Source: Oscillatoria nigro-viridis PCC 7112 (lineage in GTDB: Bacteria > Cyanobacteriota > Cyanobacteriia > Cyanobacteriales > Microcoleaceae). Taken from it: a stretch of DNA of 64,000 nucleotides. Position 1 is the stretch's first letter. Every line of letters begins with the position of its first letter. The DNA is taken from NCBI RefSeq assembly GCF_000317475.1, contig NC_019729.1, positions 310,001-374,000 on the forward strand, in the 5' to 3' direction. Of the stretch, positions 36,375 through 44,368 are shown in pieces. Below the pieces are notes generated by a model, which was not told the origin of the DNA, ran no database searches, and saw nothing but the letters and a program-made list of their open reading frames with translations. A program made the position numbers and the translations under genes.

Positions 36375-36864
36375 AACTATTTAGTTAAACAGTGGTAAAA
36401 TCGAAAAATAGAAATAGTCCTAGAGATTAGCGCTGTACGACGGGCAAGGATTTTAGAGTTCTTACAATCAATGGATGTATTCTCTCGCGAACGTCTGTAA
36501 AAGATAGTATAGCGCTTGAGTTGAGTGCCCAAACACTTTGATAATATTGTTTTCTTTTACCTTGACATCCCGTACCGTGGTTTTCACAGGTAGTTTTCAC
36601 ACGCAGTTTGCACAGAGTGAAGCAACATCTTTTTGCAACCTCTGAACCAACAGCCCTTACAGCCATTAATAAAGAGTCTTTTTACCTTGACCGCTGCCTC
36701 CGGAAATTATTTATTTAACCGATCGCAAAATAGAGATGCTGTATTGTACTTTGCAATGCACAATCTGACTACTCTTTTATAATCTCATAGTTCGACTAGA
36801 TCTGTCCTCAGTATATGTACGTATATTCCCCCATGTCAACTGCCCAAAAGAAATATTTAAGTAT
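36375..36864. other. 490-base gap between the PEP-CTERM gene and hflX
   Basis: The upstream region of the PEP-CTERM gene and the downstream region of hflX. A small ORF within it has no coding support. No clear terminator or RNA gene was recognised. Confidence 0.5.
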
Positions 36865-38658
36865 TTACCGAGGGTAGAGGGCGTATTGAATGAGCTGAGC
36901 TAGTCGGTCGCGGAGAGTTTCCATCCCAAGACCTTTGGCTGCCGAAATAAATACTGCTTGAGGAAACTCTTCTCGGGCGAGGGCGAGAGTCTCTCCATCT
37001 ACGGCATCAATTTTGTTAAAGACTACAAGGGCTGGCCCGGGAGTTACGGGCATATCTGTCAAAATATTCATGACCGATCGAATTTGGCTCTGCCACGCGG
37101 GATGGGAGAGATCGACGAGATGCAGCAAAGCATCGGCGTCAGTGACTTCTTCGAGGGTAGCCCGAAAAGCGTCGATCAAGGCGGGGGGCAGTTCGCGAAT
37201 AAAGCCCACTGTATCTGTGAGGACGATCGACAGGGGTTCCCTGGTGACAGTGCCGGGAATGGTCAACCGTCGAGTTGTGGGGTCGAGGGTGGCAAATAAC
37301 TGGTCGGCGGCATAGACTTCGGAATTTGTGAGCAGGTTGAGCAGAGTGGATTTACCCGCGTTGGTGTAGCCGACGATCGCCACTGAGGGTACCTCGTGAT
37401 GGTGGCGGTTCTGCCGCAGCCGGAAGCGGTGCGCCAGCAGTTGATTTACTTCTTGCTGCAATCGAGAAATGCGTTTGGCGATCGTCCGCCGTTCGGTTTC
37501 TAGTTTGGTTTCCCCGGGGCCTCTGGTACCGATGCCGCCGCCCTGCCTGGACATTGCCTGACCGCGACCTGTGAGCCGGGGCAGGGCGTACTCTAGCTGA
37601 GCGAGTTCGACTTGCAATTTACCCTCGCTCGATCGAGCTCTTTGGGCAAAGATGTCGAGAATTACCTCTGTTCGATCGACGACGCGGATACCTATCTGAG
37701 TTTCCAAGTTCCGTATTTGTGCGGGGGCCAGGTCGCGATCGAATACAACCAGGTTAGCGCTAATCGTCTGAGCGGCGAGGGAAATTTCCTGAACTTTGCC
37801 TTCGCCGACCACTGTCTGCGGATGGGGGCGCGACCGTTTTTGGCGCACTGTTTGCAGAACCTGACCCCCGGCGCTTTCAACCAGCCGCGTGATTTCTGCG
37901 AGCCCGTCCTCAAACTCCAACTGAGTCATGTGCTGAGTCATTACACCTACCAACAGCACTTTGTCTTGGTCTGCATCGACCTGCTTAGCGACAAACTCTG
38001 CTTCAAACTCTGCTTCGAGTCCTTCGACTAAATCCAGAAAGTCTTGGTCGGCAAGTTCTTCCAAATTCAGCGGTTCTGATATTTTCCACGGAAAGTGTGG
38101 AGTTTGAATCAGTGACTTTTGAATTGAAGGTTCTTCTCTTTCATCAGTTGAATCTGGTTCTAACTGAGCGCTCAAAACAGAGAACTCAAAATTTGGCCGG
38201 TCTCCCTGGGGTATTAGGTGAGCGAGATAAGTTTCTTGGATGTAACCAGTCGCACCGCCGCCGCGGCGCACAAATCCTCCGCCGGTCAGTGTCAGCCAAA
38301 CCAGGGCGTCCAGGCGCTGAATTGCCATTGCTGTGAGGGCTGCTTCGCTTGGGGTTTCTGGCTTCAGGTGGGTGGCGATGCAGCGAATGCCGCTGAGGCG
38401 ACCTCCCCCGTAGCGGGGCAATTCTAGGGGCGCAATCTGCGTTTGCCGGGGTGTACCCACGCCGACGCGAATTACTTGTCCGCGGCGGTTGATGTAGGTG
38501 CAGATGGGTTTGTCTATTTCCGTGCTGATGGCTGCGACGCGCTGGGCGAATTCTGCAGTGGTGATGCGATCGCCCGGTAGTCGCTGGTGGTACAGCTTTT
38601 CGAGTTGCTTGAGCTGGCTGGACTTTAAACCTTGAAGATTGCCGTAGATGGTTTCGAT
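36865..38658 (-). CDS. hflX: Ribosome-associated GTPase HflX, apparent ATC start
   Basis: HflX binds the 50S subunit and splits stalled or hibernating ribosomes. About 597 residues if started at 38658. The GTP-binding domain has GYTNAGKST (G1), DTVGF (G3) and NKID (G4), preceded by the HflX-specific region with RQGGGIGTRGPGETKLE and a coiled coil. The first ATG/GTG/TTG in frame is GTG 38460, but the frame upstream encodes typical cyanobacterial HflX N-terminus (ETIYGNLQGLKSSQLKQL and ICTYINRRGQVIRVGVG). At 38658-38656 the codon before GAA-ACC-ATC is ATC where an ATG would be expected, preceded by GGGAG at 8 bases. Either ATC is the start or a truncated GTG-initiated form is made. Confidence 0.9.
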   Translation of the reverse strand: METIYGNLQGLKSSQLKQLEKLYHQRLPGDRITTAEFAQRVAAISTEIDKPICTYINRRGQVIRVGVGTPRQTQIAPLELPRYGGGRLSGIRCIATHLKPETPSEAALTAMAIQRLDALVWLTLTGGGFVRRGGGATGYIQETYLAHLIPQGDRPNFEFSVLSAQLEPDSTDEREEPSIQKSLIQTPHFPWKISEPLNLEELADQDFLDLVEGLEAEFEAEFVAKQVDADQDKVLLVGVMTQHMTQLEFEDGLAEITRLVESAGGQVLQTVRQKRSRPHPQTVVGEGKVQEISLAAQTISANLVVFDRDLAPAQIRNLETQIGIRVVDRTEVILDIFAQRARSSEGKLQVELAQLEYALPRLTGRGQAMSRQGGGIGTRGPGETKLETERRTIAKRISRLQQEVNQLLAHRFRLRQNRHHHEVPSVAIVGYTNAGKSTLLNLLTNSEVYAADQLFATLDPTTRRLTIPGTVTREPLSIVLTDTVGFIRELPPALIDAFRATLEEVTDADALLHLVDLSHPAWQSQIRSVMNILTDMPVTPGPALVVFNKIDAVDGETLALAREEFPQAVFISAAKGLGMETLRDRLAQLIQYALYPR

Positions 38659-39157
38659 AACTGTTTCTCCCGATCGATCTGTTTATCTCCTATTTTAGTT
38701 AACTCAAGGGCGATGTGTTCGGCTTTTGAGTTGAAATTTACTAAATTTTCTTGCGTCTAGGATCTCGCGGATTCAGTCTGGGCGCGATCGAAAAAGGATA
38801 CTTGCTTTCCGACAACAGTCGTGAGTCTGCCAAAATTTTAGAGTTTAGTTCCAGCTTCCAGATTCATCTGTGGAGTAAATCTCAAATCTCAAATCGACTG
38901 ACGAGTCAAAAGCGCCGTTGTTTGTCGCGGCAGCGCGATCGGGCTTTTCACAGCAGCAATCTCAACTTGCAGTTGTATTTAGTATCTACAGATACAGGCG
39001 ATCGCTGAAAAATCTCCCTCAACAAAACTTAACACTTTATTTTTTGTTTCAAAATCCTCCTTTAGACTTGTGTGTATCTTGAGCCTACAGGCAGATAGCA
39101 AAGCAGAAATTAGGTCGCTACCATGAGAAGCGAAACATTGTTAAGGAATGTAAAAAC
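38659..39157. other. 499-base divergent region between hflX and hli
   Basis: It must hold the promoters of both genes. A TAAGGA ribosome-like site precedes the hli ATG. A small plus-strand ORF at 38751-39008 has no recognisable product. No known light-response element was confirmed by eye. Confidence 0.5.
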
Positions 39158-39370
39158 ATGGAAACTCGTCCTACTAACCTGCCTCCTACGGCTAATGCTT
39201 ACAACGGCAAAGATCGGAACGCCTTTTTGTTTGGCTTCAACCCGCAAGCAGAACTTTGGAACGGTCGCTTAGCGATGATCGGTTTCTTAGCTTATTTGCT
39301 TTGGGACGCCGCTGGATATAGCGTTCTCCGTGACATACTTCACTTTCTGCCTACCTACATTGCTAACTAA
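39158..39370 (+). CDS. hli: High-light-inducible (one-helix CAB/ELIP/HLIP) protein
   Basis: 70 residues, thylakoid membrane. The single chlorophyll-binding helix carries the HLIP signature AELWNGRLAMIGFLAYLL at about residues 32-49, with the Glu and Asn-Gly-Arg residues that bind chlorophyll and pair the helices. HLIPs protect photosystem assembly intermediates and quench excess excitation; expression normally rises under strong light and other stress. The N-terminal 28 residues are soluble. It is followed by a hairpin and, 300 bases on, by psaK on the same strand. Confidence 0.93.
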   Translation: METRPTNLPPTANAYNGKDRNAFLFGFNPQAELWNGRLAMIGFLAYLLWDAAGYSVLRDILHFLPTYIAN

Positions 39371-39385
39371 TGAGTAGGTGTCTTT

Positions 39386-39427
39386 CCTGTCTGGCAGCCT
39401 GAGTAAATGCCGCCACTGCCAGACAGG
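39386..39427 (+). terminator. Hairpin downstream of hli
   Basis: CCTGTCTGGCAG (39386-39397) and CTGCCAGACAGG (39416-39427) form a 12-bp stem 15 bases after the hli stop. There is no T run, so it may be a processing or attenuating hairpin rather than a strong intrinsic terminator. Confidence 0.5.
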
Positions 39428-39668
39428 CTAAAAGTTACAAATGGCAGCGAGTATGGTTTTGTCCCTTTGTATCTTTCGTTACTTTTGAATGGCATTAAAA
39501 GACTTCTTGGTGTGATTCGATGATTATGGGTGGGGGCGCAGTCGCTGGCGCGGTGAATATTGACAGCAACAGATATTTATTGCGTAAAGGCGATCGCCCC
39601 TGCTGTATTTTTGGCAAGCAATCTCATCGAGCATTTCTGAGAGTGTATGAAAAATAGGAGCATCCACG

Positions 39669-39947
39669 ATGATTAACTCAAATTTACTGGCAGTAGTAGA
39701 ATCGACTCTGGCTGACACAGCATCAGGAAATTGGCAAAAACCGATAGTAATGTTTGTTTGCAATATCTTAGCATTGCTAGTTCTCAGCCGCCGAATTTGG
39801 TATCCCCACGTCGGGCCGAAAATGCCTTTGCCCTTCCCGTCTTTGTTCAACAATGTTAGCGTACCGGCATTTCTGGCTTGCATGAGCGCAGGTCATTTGC
39901 TGGGAGTATTCCTGATTTTGACCCTCAATATTGACAAGTATTTTTAG
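39669..39947 (+). CDS. psaK: Photosystem I subunit PsaK
   Basis: 92 residues, two transmembrane helices: residues 25-40 (IVMFVCNILALLVLSRRI) and 66-88 (PAFLACMSAGHLLGVFLILT). The loop VGPKMPLPFPSLFNNVSVPA and the AGHLLG motif in helix 2 are diagnostic of PsaK. PsaK lies at the periphery of photosystem I and interacts with antenna; stress-induced PsaK2-type copies take part in state transitions. Since an hli gene lies upstream, a stress-related paralogue is a reasonable inference. AGGAG lies nine bases before the ATG. Confidence 0.9.
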   Translation: MINSNLLAVVESTLADTASGNWQKPIVMFVCNILALLVLSRRIWYPHVGPKMPLPFPSLFNNVSVPAFLACMSAGHLLGVFLILTLNIDKYF

Positions 39948-40103
39948 GAAAAAGGGCGTCGCTTTTGTGGTGATTTATTGCTACAATTATTAGTAGGTTA
40001 AAAACACAGCCAAAAAAATTGTAGGGGTCAGTGAAAAGCACTCACCCCTAATTTTAAGATTATATATGGAGTGGCGCAGAAATCGTTTTTTTTACCATCC
40101 CCA

Positions 40104-40643
40104 TTAGAGCAGCTTACTCTGCTTAAACCCTTCAAATTCGACTGCAAAGCCTTCACCTTGGGGAGCCGCACACATTAACCCAACTTGAACGATTGGTGAC
40201 TCAGTTAGATATGCCAGTCGCATCATTGAATAGTCTGACCCATTCAACGAGTATTGCACTTCCACCGTTTCAGCTCGGCGCTTTACCCGCAGCCACAGGG
40301 AAACAGGCGGCACTTCAAGCGGCATAACAGACCAATCGGAATAGTCTCGTGTCACAACCGCACTCACGTTTTGCACTCCCTCAACAAACTCAATGCCGCA
40401 CTTGAGCCAGATATTTTCGCTTTCTCTAATCATCAATCCTGCTTGATCGTAGAGCGATCGATAGGAACCAGTAATTTTGACTTCGGCTGTAAAGTCGCCT
40501 GACACTTGACTGTAGTAAAAGTTGCCGTTATCGCGAATGAATCCGTAATGAGTTTGCCGCCAAAAGTCAGTCTTTGCGCCTGCGGTAACGTGGATAACAT
40601 CGTTATCCTCATGCCATTGTAAAGGTTCGTTGTACCATTGCAT
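40104..40643 (-). CDS. DUF1349 (concanavalin-like) protein
   Basis: 179 residues from ATG 40643; another ATG nine bases earlier directly abuts AGGAG, so the second is better spaced. Beta-sandwich DUF1349 features: a first strand MQWYNEPLQWHEDNDVIHVT, TDFWRQTHYGFIRDNGNFYY, AGLMIRESENIWLKCGIEFV, and the final VQVGLMCAAPQGEGFAVEF. The family is thought to bind or act on carbohydrates, but no catalytic residues are established. No signal peptide. The upstream CPBP protease gene ends 15 bases before, so the two probably form an operon. Confidence 0.85.
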   Translation of the reverse strand: MQWYNEPLQWHEDNDVIHVTAGAKTDFWRQTHYGFIRDNGNFYYSQVSGDFTAEVKITGSYRSLYDQAGLMIRESENIWLKCGIEFVEGVQNVSAVVTRDYSDWSVMPLEVPPVSLWLRVKRRAETVEVQYSLNGSDYSMMRLAYLTESPIVQVGLMCAAPQGEGFAVEFEGFKQSKLL

Positions 40644-40658
40644 TGTTTGCATCTCCTG

Positions 40659-41429
40659 CTAACTTCCTCCTATTCCGTGCAGTACCAAATCGGCAAAAAA
40701 ATGAGATAACATAGCGTATTCTAATCCCCAACGCCAGTAAAGAAAACCAAAGGGAATCCCTAAGAGGGCATTGAGTGTAATGGTGCGGAGAATGACGATC
40801 GGGGTTAATCCCCAGACATTCGCAGCCGCAGGCAAATGACCCACACCGAACAATATTGCCGCCGCCACAATTGCCAGCCAAAAAATCCATGTAGAGGGTT
40901 GCGGTTTGTCTCGCTCAAAAATCTTCCAAAGTAGCCACGCAATCAATGTCATACCGAACAGTCGCAGCAATAGTTCTTCGGTGATGCCTCCGTAGAAGGA
41001 AGCTAATATGCGTTTCCAGAGGTCAATCTTTAACGCAGTTGTTGAAGCCATTGGAGGCATCCAAGGTTGGAAAGCTAAACTCAATCCTATCAGGACGATT
41101 CCACCAACGCCACCGACTATCAGTGCCATTTTAATAGCAGATTTAGAAAGAGTGGGAACAGGCTGTCGATATACCAAAGCACGAGCTATGGGCGTATCAA
41201 GTCCGATCGAGTTACCGAGGCGAAGCCCAATCCAACAAAAGAGAATTAGAAAAATTCCGGTTTGCAGGGCGGAGGCGATCGCCAAAACAGGTAGCGGTGC
41301 CGGCAATTGACTTACTGCCGGATTGAGAGACAGCGCATAAGGGAACACAGCCAAGCTTCCCAAACTACCCAGAAACGCCCAGAACAATGCCAATCGGAAG
41401 TAATGATTTTTTGCAGTGTTAGCAGACAT
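40659..41429 (-). CDS. CPBP-family intramembrane glutamic protease
   Basis: 256 residues with about seven membrane helices. The CPBP (Rce1/ABI) motifs are present: motif 1 GITEELLLRLFGM with the catalytic Glu pair and Arg, motif 2 FGVGHLPAA with the catalytic His, and motif 3 LSHFFADLVLHGIG. Members are intramembrane proteases or bacteriocin-immunity-like proteins of the plasma membrane; the substrate here is unknown. It is followed 15 bases later by the DUF1349 gene. The N-terminal helices (LALFWAFLGSLGSLAVFPYA) start right after a short soluble segment. Confidence 0.87.
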   Translation of the reverse strand: MSANTAKNHYFRLALFWAFLGSLGSLAVFPYALSLNPAVSQLPAPLPVLAIASALQTGIFLILFCWIGLRLGNSIGLDTPIARALVYRQPVPTLSKSAIKMALIVGGVGGIVLIGLSLAFQPWMPPMASTTALKIDLWKRILASFYGGITEELLLRLFGMTLIAWLLWKIFERDKPQPSTWIFWLAIVAAAILFGVGHLPAAANVWGLTPIVILRTITLNALLGIPFGFLYWRWGLEYAMLSHFFADLVLHGIGGS

Positions 41430-41528
41430 AATTTTTGAGAAAAAAACGAATCAATTACACTAAATCAGTCTTGAATATTTGAAACATTAAAGCTCGATCG
41501 CATTTAGGCAACTTGTCTCAGGCGGAAT

Positions 41529-41657
41529 ATAGCCTTGGCTAAGGTGCTACGAAAGCTGGGAATGACGCAGGAAGGTAGCCAAAAACAGCGTGTTTTTCAC
41601 CGAGGGCAGTTTGAAGAACTCGAACTTTACGGTTTCCTCAAGAAGCACAAGTGTTGA
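41529..41657 (+). pseudogene. C-terminal remnant of a GNAT acetyltransferase
   Basis: The plus frame reads AKVLRKLGMTQEGSQKQRVF, then HRGQFEELELYGFLKKHKC and stop. This is the typical end of RimJ/RimL-type acetyltransferases (acetyl-CoA-binding helix and last strands). No N-terminal part is present upstream. It is the main recognisable content of the 41430-41795 gap. Confidence 0.6.
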
Positions 41658-41795
41658 GTCTTGTTACCAAACTTTACTTCATTGCCGATATTCCTCCTAC
41701 ACCCCCTAAATTTAGCCGGTAAAAATCAGTTTTTGTTTCCCAGTTTGAGGATAGTGCCGATCTAGAATATTTTTCTAGGGGCGATGTATTATTTA

Positions 41796-42146
41796 TTATC
41801 TTAGCATTTCATATTTACCAAAGTTGCTGTGCAAAGCTTCAAGACGCTTGGCTTCTGCTGCTTGATGGAGCAAATAAGTTTCAAGTTCTTGGGTGTTGGC
41901 ATGATAGTAGGCATGATAGTAGGTGAGTGCGGCGTAGACTTCGGCGAGGGTGAGATGTCGGATGCGATCGCCAATCTCTTCAGCATTCAATCCTCGCTTG
42001 TATCAGGTTACGATGCGGCGAACGGTAACGCCTTTACCGACGATGTGGGGATATCCACCATGCAGTCCGGGAGTGTGTGTAATGAGCTTACCACTGTCAA
42101 TAGATATTACTGCGGTGATAAATTTTAGAATTTTAACTATACTCAT
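41796..42146 (-). pseudogene. DUF433 antitoxin-like gene with in-frame TGA
   Basis: A continuous minus-strand frame from about ATG 42146 contains SIDSGKLITHTPGLHGGYPH and then VTVRRIVT, a TGA (42005-42003), and YKRGLNAEEIGDRIRHLTLA. DUF433 proteins usually have a Trp at this position (WYK), so TGG to TGA is likely. The rest is intact, including the C-terminal helix; a 12-base direct repeat (CATGATAGTAGG x2, near 41898) adds YYHA twice. No toxin follows. The 64-residue C-terminal part could still be translated from ATG 41990. Confidence 0.75.
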
Positions 42147-42179
42147 AATAGATGAAAACCCTATAGAGGCGCACTGGTG

Positions 42180-42374
42180 ATGAACTGGAAAGCACACATT
42201 TACTCAAATCCTAAAATTCTGCTTGGCAAGCCTGTAATTCAGGGGACACGAATATCAGTGGAGTTCGTTCTAGGGCTGTTTTCAGAAGGTTGGACGCAGC
42301 AACAAATTCTAGAAAATTACCCAACGCTTAATGCTAAATCTATACAAGCTGTGTTTGCTTTCGCGGCGGAGTGA
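42180..42374 (+). CDS. DUF433 antitoxin-like protein (possibly truncated)
   Basis: 64 residues from ATG 42180. Typical DUF433: ISSNP-like YSNPKILLGKPVIQGTRISV, then VLGLFSEGWTQQQILENYP and NAKSIQAVFAFAAE. These helix-turn-helix-like proteins are antitoxins of VapBC-type modules with DUF5615 toxins. The TGA stop is followed in frame by LKEDVFYTHLLFAEAS, which resembles the usual DUF433 tail, so the stop may be premature. An only partly preserved DUF5615 start lies 50 bases downstream. Confidence 0.75.
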   Translation: MNWKAHIYSNPKILLGKPVIQGTRISVEFVLGLFSEGWTQQQILENYPTLNAKSIQAVFAFAAE

Positions 42375-42424
42375 CTCAAAGAAGACGTATTTTACACACA
42401 TTTACTCTTTGCTGAGGCAAGTTA

Positions 42425-42526
42425 ATGCGGTTTCTGGCAAATGAAAACTTTCCACCCAGTGATTTAACCATTTGGACAGATGAAACTACCCAACGGAGAC
42501 AAGGCACTGCTGGGCGACAAGCTTGA
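42425..42526 (+). pseudogene. DUF5615 toxin remnant (first ~10 residues)
   Basis: ATG 42425 begins MRFLANENFP, the canonical start of DUF5615 PIN-like toxins, and then diverges completely (PSDLTIWTDE) and stops at 42526 inside the next gene. This indicates deletion of nearly the whole toxin, with the DUF6883 gene now joined at about 42457-42480. Confidence 0.6.
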
Positions 42527-42815
42527 GCGATACTCACTGAATATGCAGCATCCCAAAGGAAAAGATAAAGCCATCCTGTTTAGAAATCGATTGGGAATTA
42601 CACTAGAAAACAAAACTATTTTAGAAGCCGCTATATTAGAATCTGCGGTCAATCAGGAGGCGGAAATTTACAAAACAGACAACTATGGAACCCAGTATGA
42701 TATCAAATTTTTCATGACCACGGAAACCGGAAGCTCTTGGGTGCTGTCATGTTGGATGATTCGCACCGATGAAGACTTTCCCCGGCTAACTAATACCTAT
42801 CCTGTCAATAAGTGA
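42480..42815 (+). CDS. DUF6883-like protein
   Basis: 111 residues. It begins MKLPNGDKALLGDKLERYSL, continues with HPKGKDKAILFRNRLGITLE and ends with TETGSSWVLSCWMIRTDEDF, matching DUF6883 proteins that are frequently paired with DUF4926 genes in cyanobacteria. The family is uncharacterised; the context suggests a toxin-antitoxin-like or nuclease-associated role. It precedes the DUF4926 gene by ten bases on the same strand. No signal peptide. Confidence 0.75.
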   Translation: MKLPNGDKALLGDKLERYSLNMQHPKGKDKAILFRNRLGITLENKTILEAAILESAVNQEAEIYKTDNYGTQYDIKFFMTTETGSSWVLSCWMIRTDEDFPRLTNTYPVNK

Positions 42816-42825
42816 GGATACTGTG

Positions 42826-43065
42826 ATGACGTTACACGAGTATGATGTTGTTGCCTTGACCGAAGAAATTCACGCAATCCATAAAGCAACCTCTCAGCCA
42901 ATTTTGCTCCGACCGGGACAAGTTGGCACTATTCTCATGAGCTTTGAGGATCGTGCTTATCTAGTAGATTTTGCGGATGCTCAAGGTAATACCTATGCAA
43001 TGGAAACCATTCCCTCAGAGAAACTCATGGAACTTGTTTATGAGCCGCTTCCTGCCTACGCCTAA
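42826..43065 (+). CDS. DUF4926 protein
   Basis: 79 residues from ATG 42826 (MTLHEYDVVALTEEI). DUF4926 signature: an EYDVVALTE start, LLRPGQVGTILMSFEDRAYLVDFADAQG (here split as LLRPGQVGTIL and AYLVDFAD) and the C-terminal TIPSEKLMELVYEP. These small beta-rich proteins are usually encoded beside DUF6883 or other small genes and resemble antitoxin partners. Translationally close to DUF6883 (ten bases). Confidence 0.82.
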   Translation: MTLHEYDVVALTEEIHAIHKATSQPILLRPGQVGTILMSFEDRAYLVDFADAQGNTYAMETIPSEKLMELVYEPLPAYA

Positions 43066-43227
43066 GCTACGAATAATACTTTACAGAGTATTGAGTTGGA
43101 AGTGGCGATCGAGGATTTATATCGCGGTGTGAATTTCGAGCGATAAATGAGGTAAGCTAGAGACAAAGATTTTAAACAATTTTAACCCAGGCCACCATCC
43201 GTTGCTTATCTGTTTGACACAATTACA

Positions 43228-43425
43228 GTGAACCCAAGACAATGTGGCGATCGTCCCTGCATCCGGGGAATGCGGATTCGAGTCATCGATATCCTAGAGT
43301 TGCTAGCTGCTGGTTTGAGTTTTGAGCAAATTATCGAAGAATTGCCAGACTTGGGACTTGAGGATCTCAAAGCTGCGCTTCTCTATGCAGTTCGCAAACT
43401 CGATCGTCCCGTTTTAGCCGCATGA
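43228..43425 (+). CDS. DUF433 antitoxin-like protein, GTG start
   Basis: 65 residues from GTG 43228; the residues just upstream in frame (FDTIT) match the usual family N-terminus but lack a start codon. The core NPRQCGDRPCIRGMRIRVID, then LELLAAGLSFEQIIEELPD, is a good DUF433 match. Its stop TGA overlaps the ATG of the following DUF5615 remnant (ATGA), the normal arrangement of these antitoxin-toxin operons. Confidence 0.8.
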   Translation: MNPRQCGDRPCIRGMRIRVIDILELLAAGLSFEQIIEELPDLGLEDLKAALLYAVRKLDRPVLAA

Positions 43426-43559
43426 CAATTTGGTTGAATGCTCATCTATCATCAGCCATTGCTGTGTGGATTACTGCCACCTTTGGTGACATATATCAGC
43501 GATCGGCGGTATCTTTCTATTATATTGGGTATTGTATCGCAACTGCGATACAATTATAA
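43422..43559 (+). pseudogene. Truncated DUF5615 PIN-like toxin
   Basis: ATG 43422 overlaps the antitoxin stop. The first 23 residues (MTIWLNAHLSSAIA, VWITATFGD) are DUF5615; the sequence then diverges and ends at 43559, less than half the family length. The catalytic C-terminal half is missing. Confidence 0.75.
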
Positions 43560-43591
43560 GTTGCATTTCTAGTATTTGGAGAAATCGAGAT

Positions 43592-44368
43592 TTGGATTTG
43601 ATTATTGATACACAGATATTGTCATATCGATTCAAAGGCGTTGAGACAGGTCTTCATGACGCAAAGTTTGCAATCGCCTCAATTACAGCTAATGAGTTTT
43701 TAATAGCGCAATCTAAAGAGTCTGAACAACCTGATTACTATATTATTCATCCAGCTAAATATCCCAATCTCGAATACAGTTTTAGTAATATTGAGCATTT
43801 TAGCAATCCTAAAAGTGCAAGATTAGGTGCTCGTCGGACAGATCAGATAATCATTGATTTTGGTAATCACTTTTCAGCTTATCGAGAATTTGGGAATGAG
43901 GCGATTTCAGAAATAATCAATGAGAGAAAAATTGACATATATAAACTTAGTATTTCTCATTTATCCAAACAAAAGCAGAAATATCTTTTAAGACGTTTAA
44001 AGTATATTCTTGATAGTGGTTACTATTGCTACTCTCTTACTAAGTCATCTTTGGAGCAGGCATTGAGCCTATTTTCAGAGTTTGTATCTGAACATAACTG
44101 TAAAGGTAATATTCGTAATACTGTCAATGATCTTTTGATATTATCGACAGCTATTGATAGAGAAAAGAAGTTTTTAACAAATGACAATCTGCTAAATCGT
44201 TTCGCTGCTGAGTATTATGAAGCACCTGTTGAGCAGCGAGAGGATAAACTATTGATTGACTTTTCAGAAAAGCCACTTAAGAAAAGAAAAAATAGAGAAA
44301 GTAAAGGTTACATAAATAAGGGTTGGAGTTATGCTGTACGTAACAAGCGAACATCTCCCGAAATCTAA
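43592..44368 (+). CDS. PIN-like nuclease-domain protein
   Basis: 258 residues from TTG 43592 (LDLIIDTQILSYRFKG), with GGAG upstream; the frame is open back to TTG 43532. A PIN-type acidic set is visible: D in LIIDTQIL, E in ITANEFLIA, D in TVNDLLILSTAI and TNDN near the end, which fits a metal-dependent RNase. A middle region (FGNHFSAYREFGNEAISEII) and a basic C-terminus (PLKKRKNRESKG) follow. The gene is markedly more AT-rich than its neighbours, consistent with horizontal acquisition. It begins directly after the truncated DUF5615 gene and may have replaced it as a toxin. Confidence 0.65.
   Translation: MDLIIDTQILSYRFKGVETGLHDAKFAIASITANEFLIAQSKESEQPDYYIIHPAKYPNLEYSFSNIEHFSNPKSARLGARRTDQIIIDFGNHFSAYREFGNEAISEIINERKIDIYKLSISHLSKQKQKYLLRRLKYILDSGYYCYSLTKSSLEQALSLFSEFVSEHNCKGNIRNTVNDLLILSTAIDREKKFLTNDNLLNRFAAEYYEAPVEQREDKLLIDFSEKPLKKRKNRESKGYINKGWSYAVRNKRTSPEI

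Noticed and set aside
38751-39008. 85-residue ORF between hflX and hli
   Set aside because: No similarity, no ribosome site; probably chance.
39524-39883. 119-residue ORF antisense to psaK
   Set aside because: The plus strand clearly encodes PsaK with a good ribosome site.
8722-42377. Reassignment of TGA to a sense codon
   Set aside because: Several sound genes in the window end in TGA (for example DUF3082 and the 12933 gene), so TGA works as a stop; the in-frame cases are confined to decaying accessory genes.
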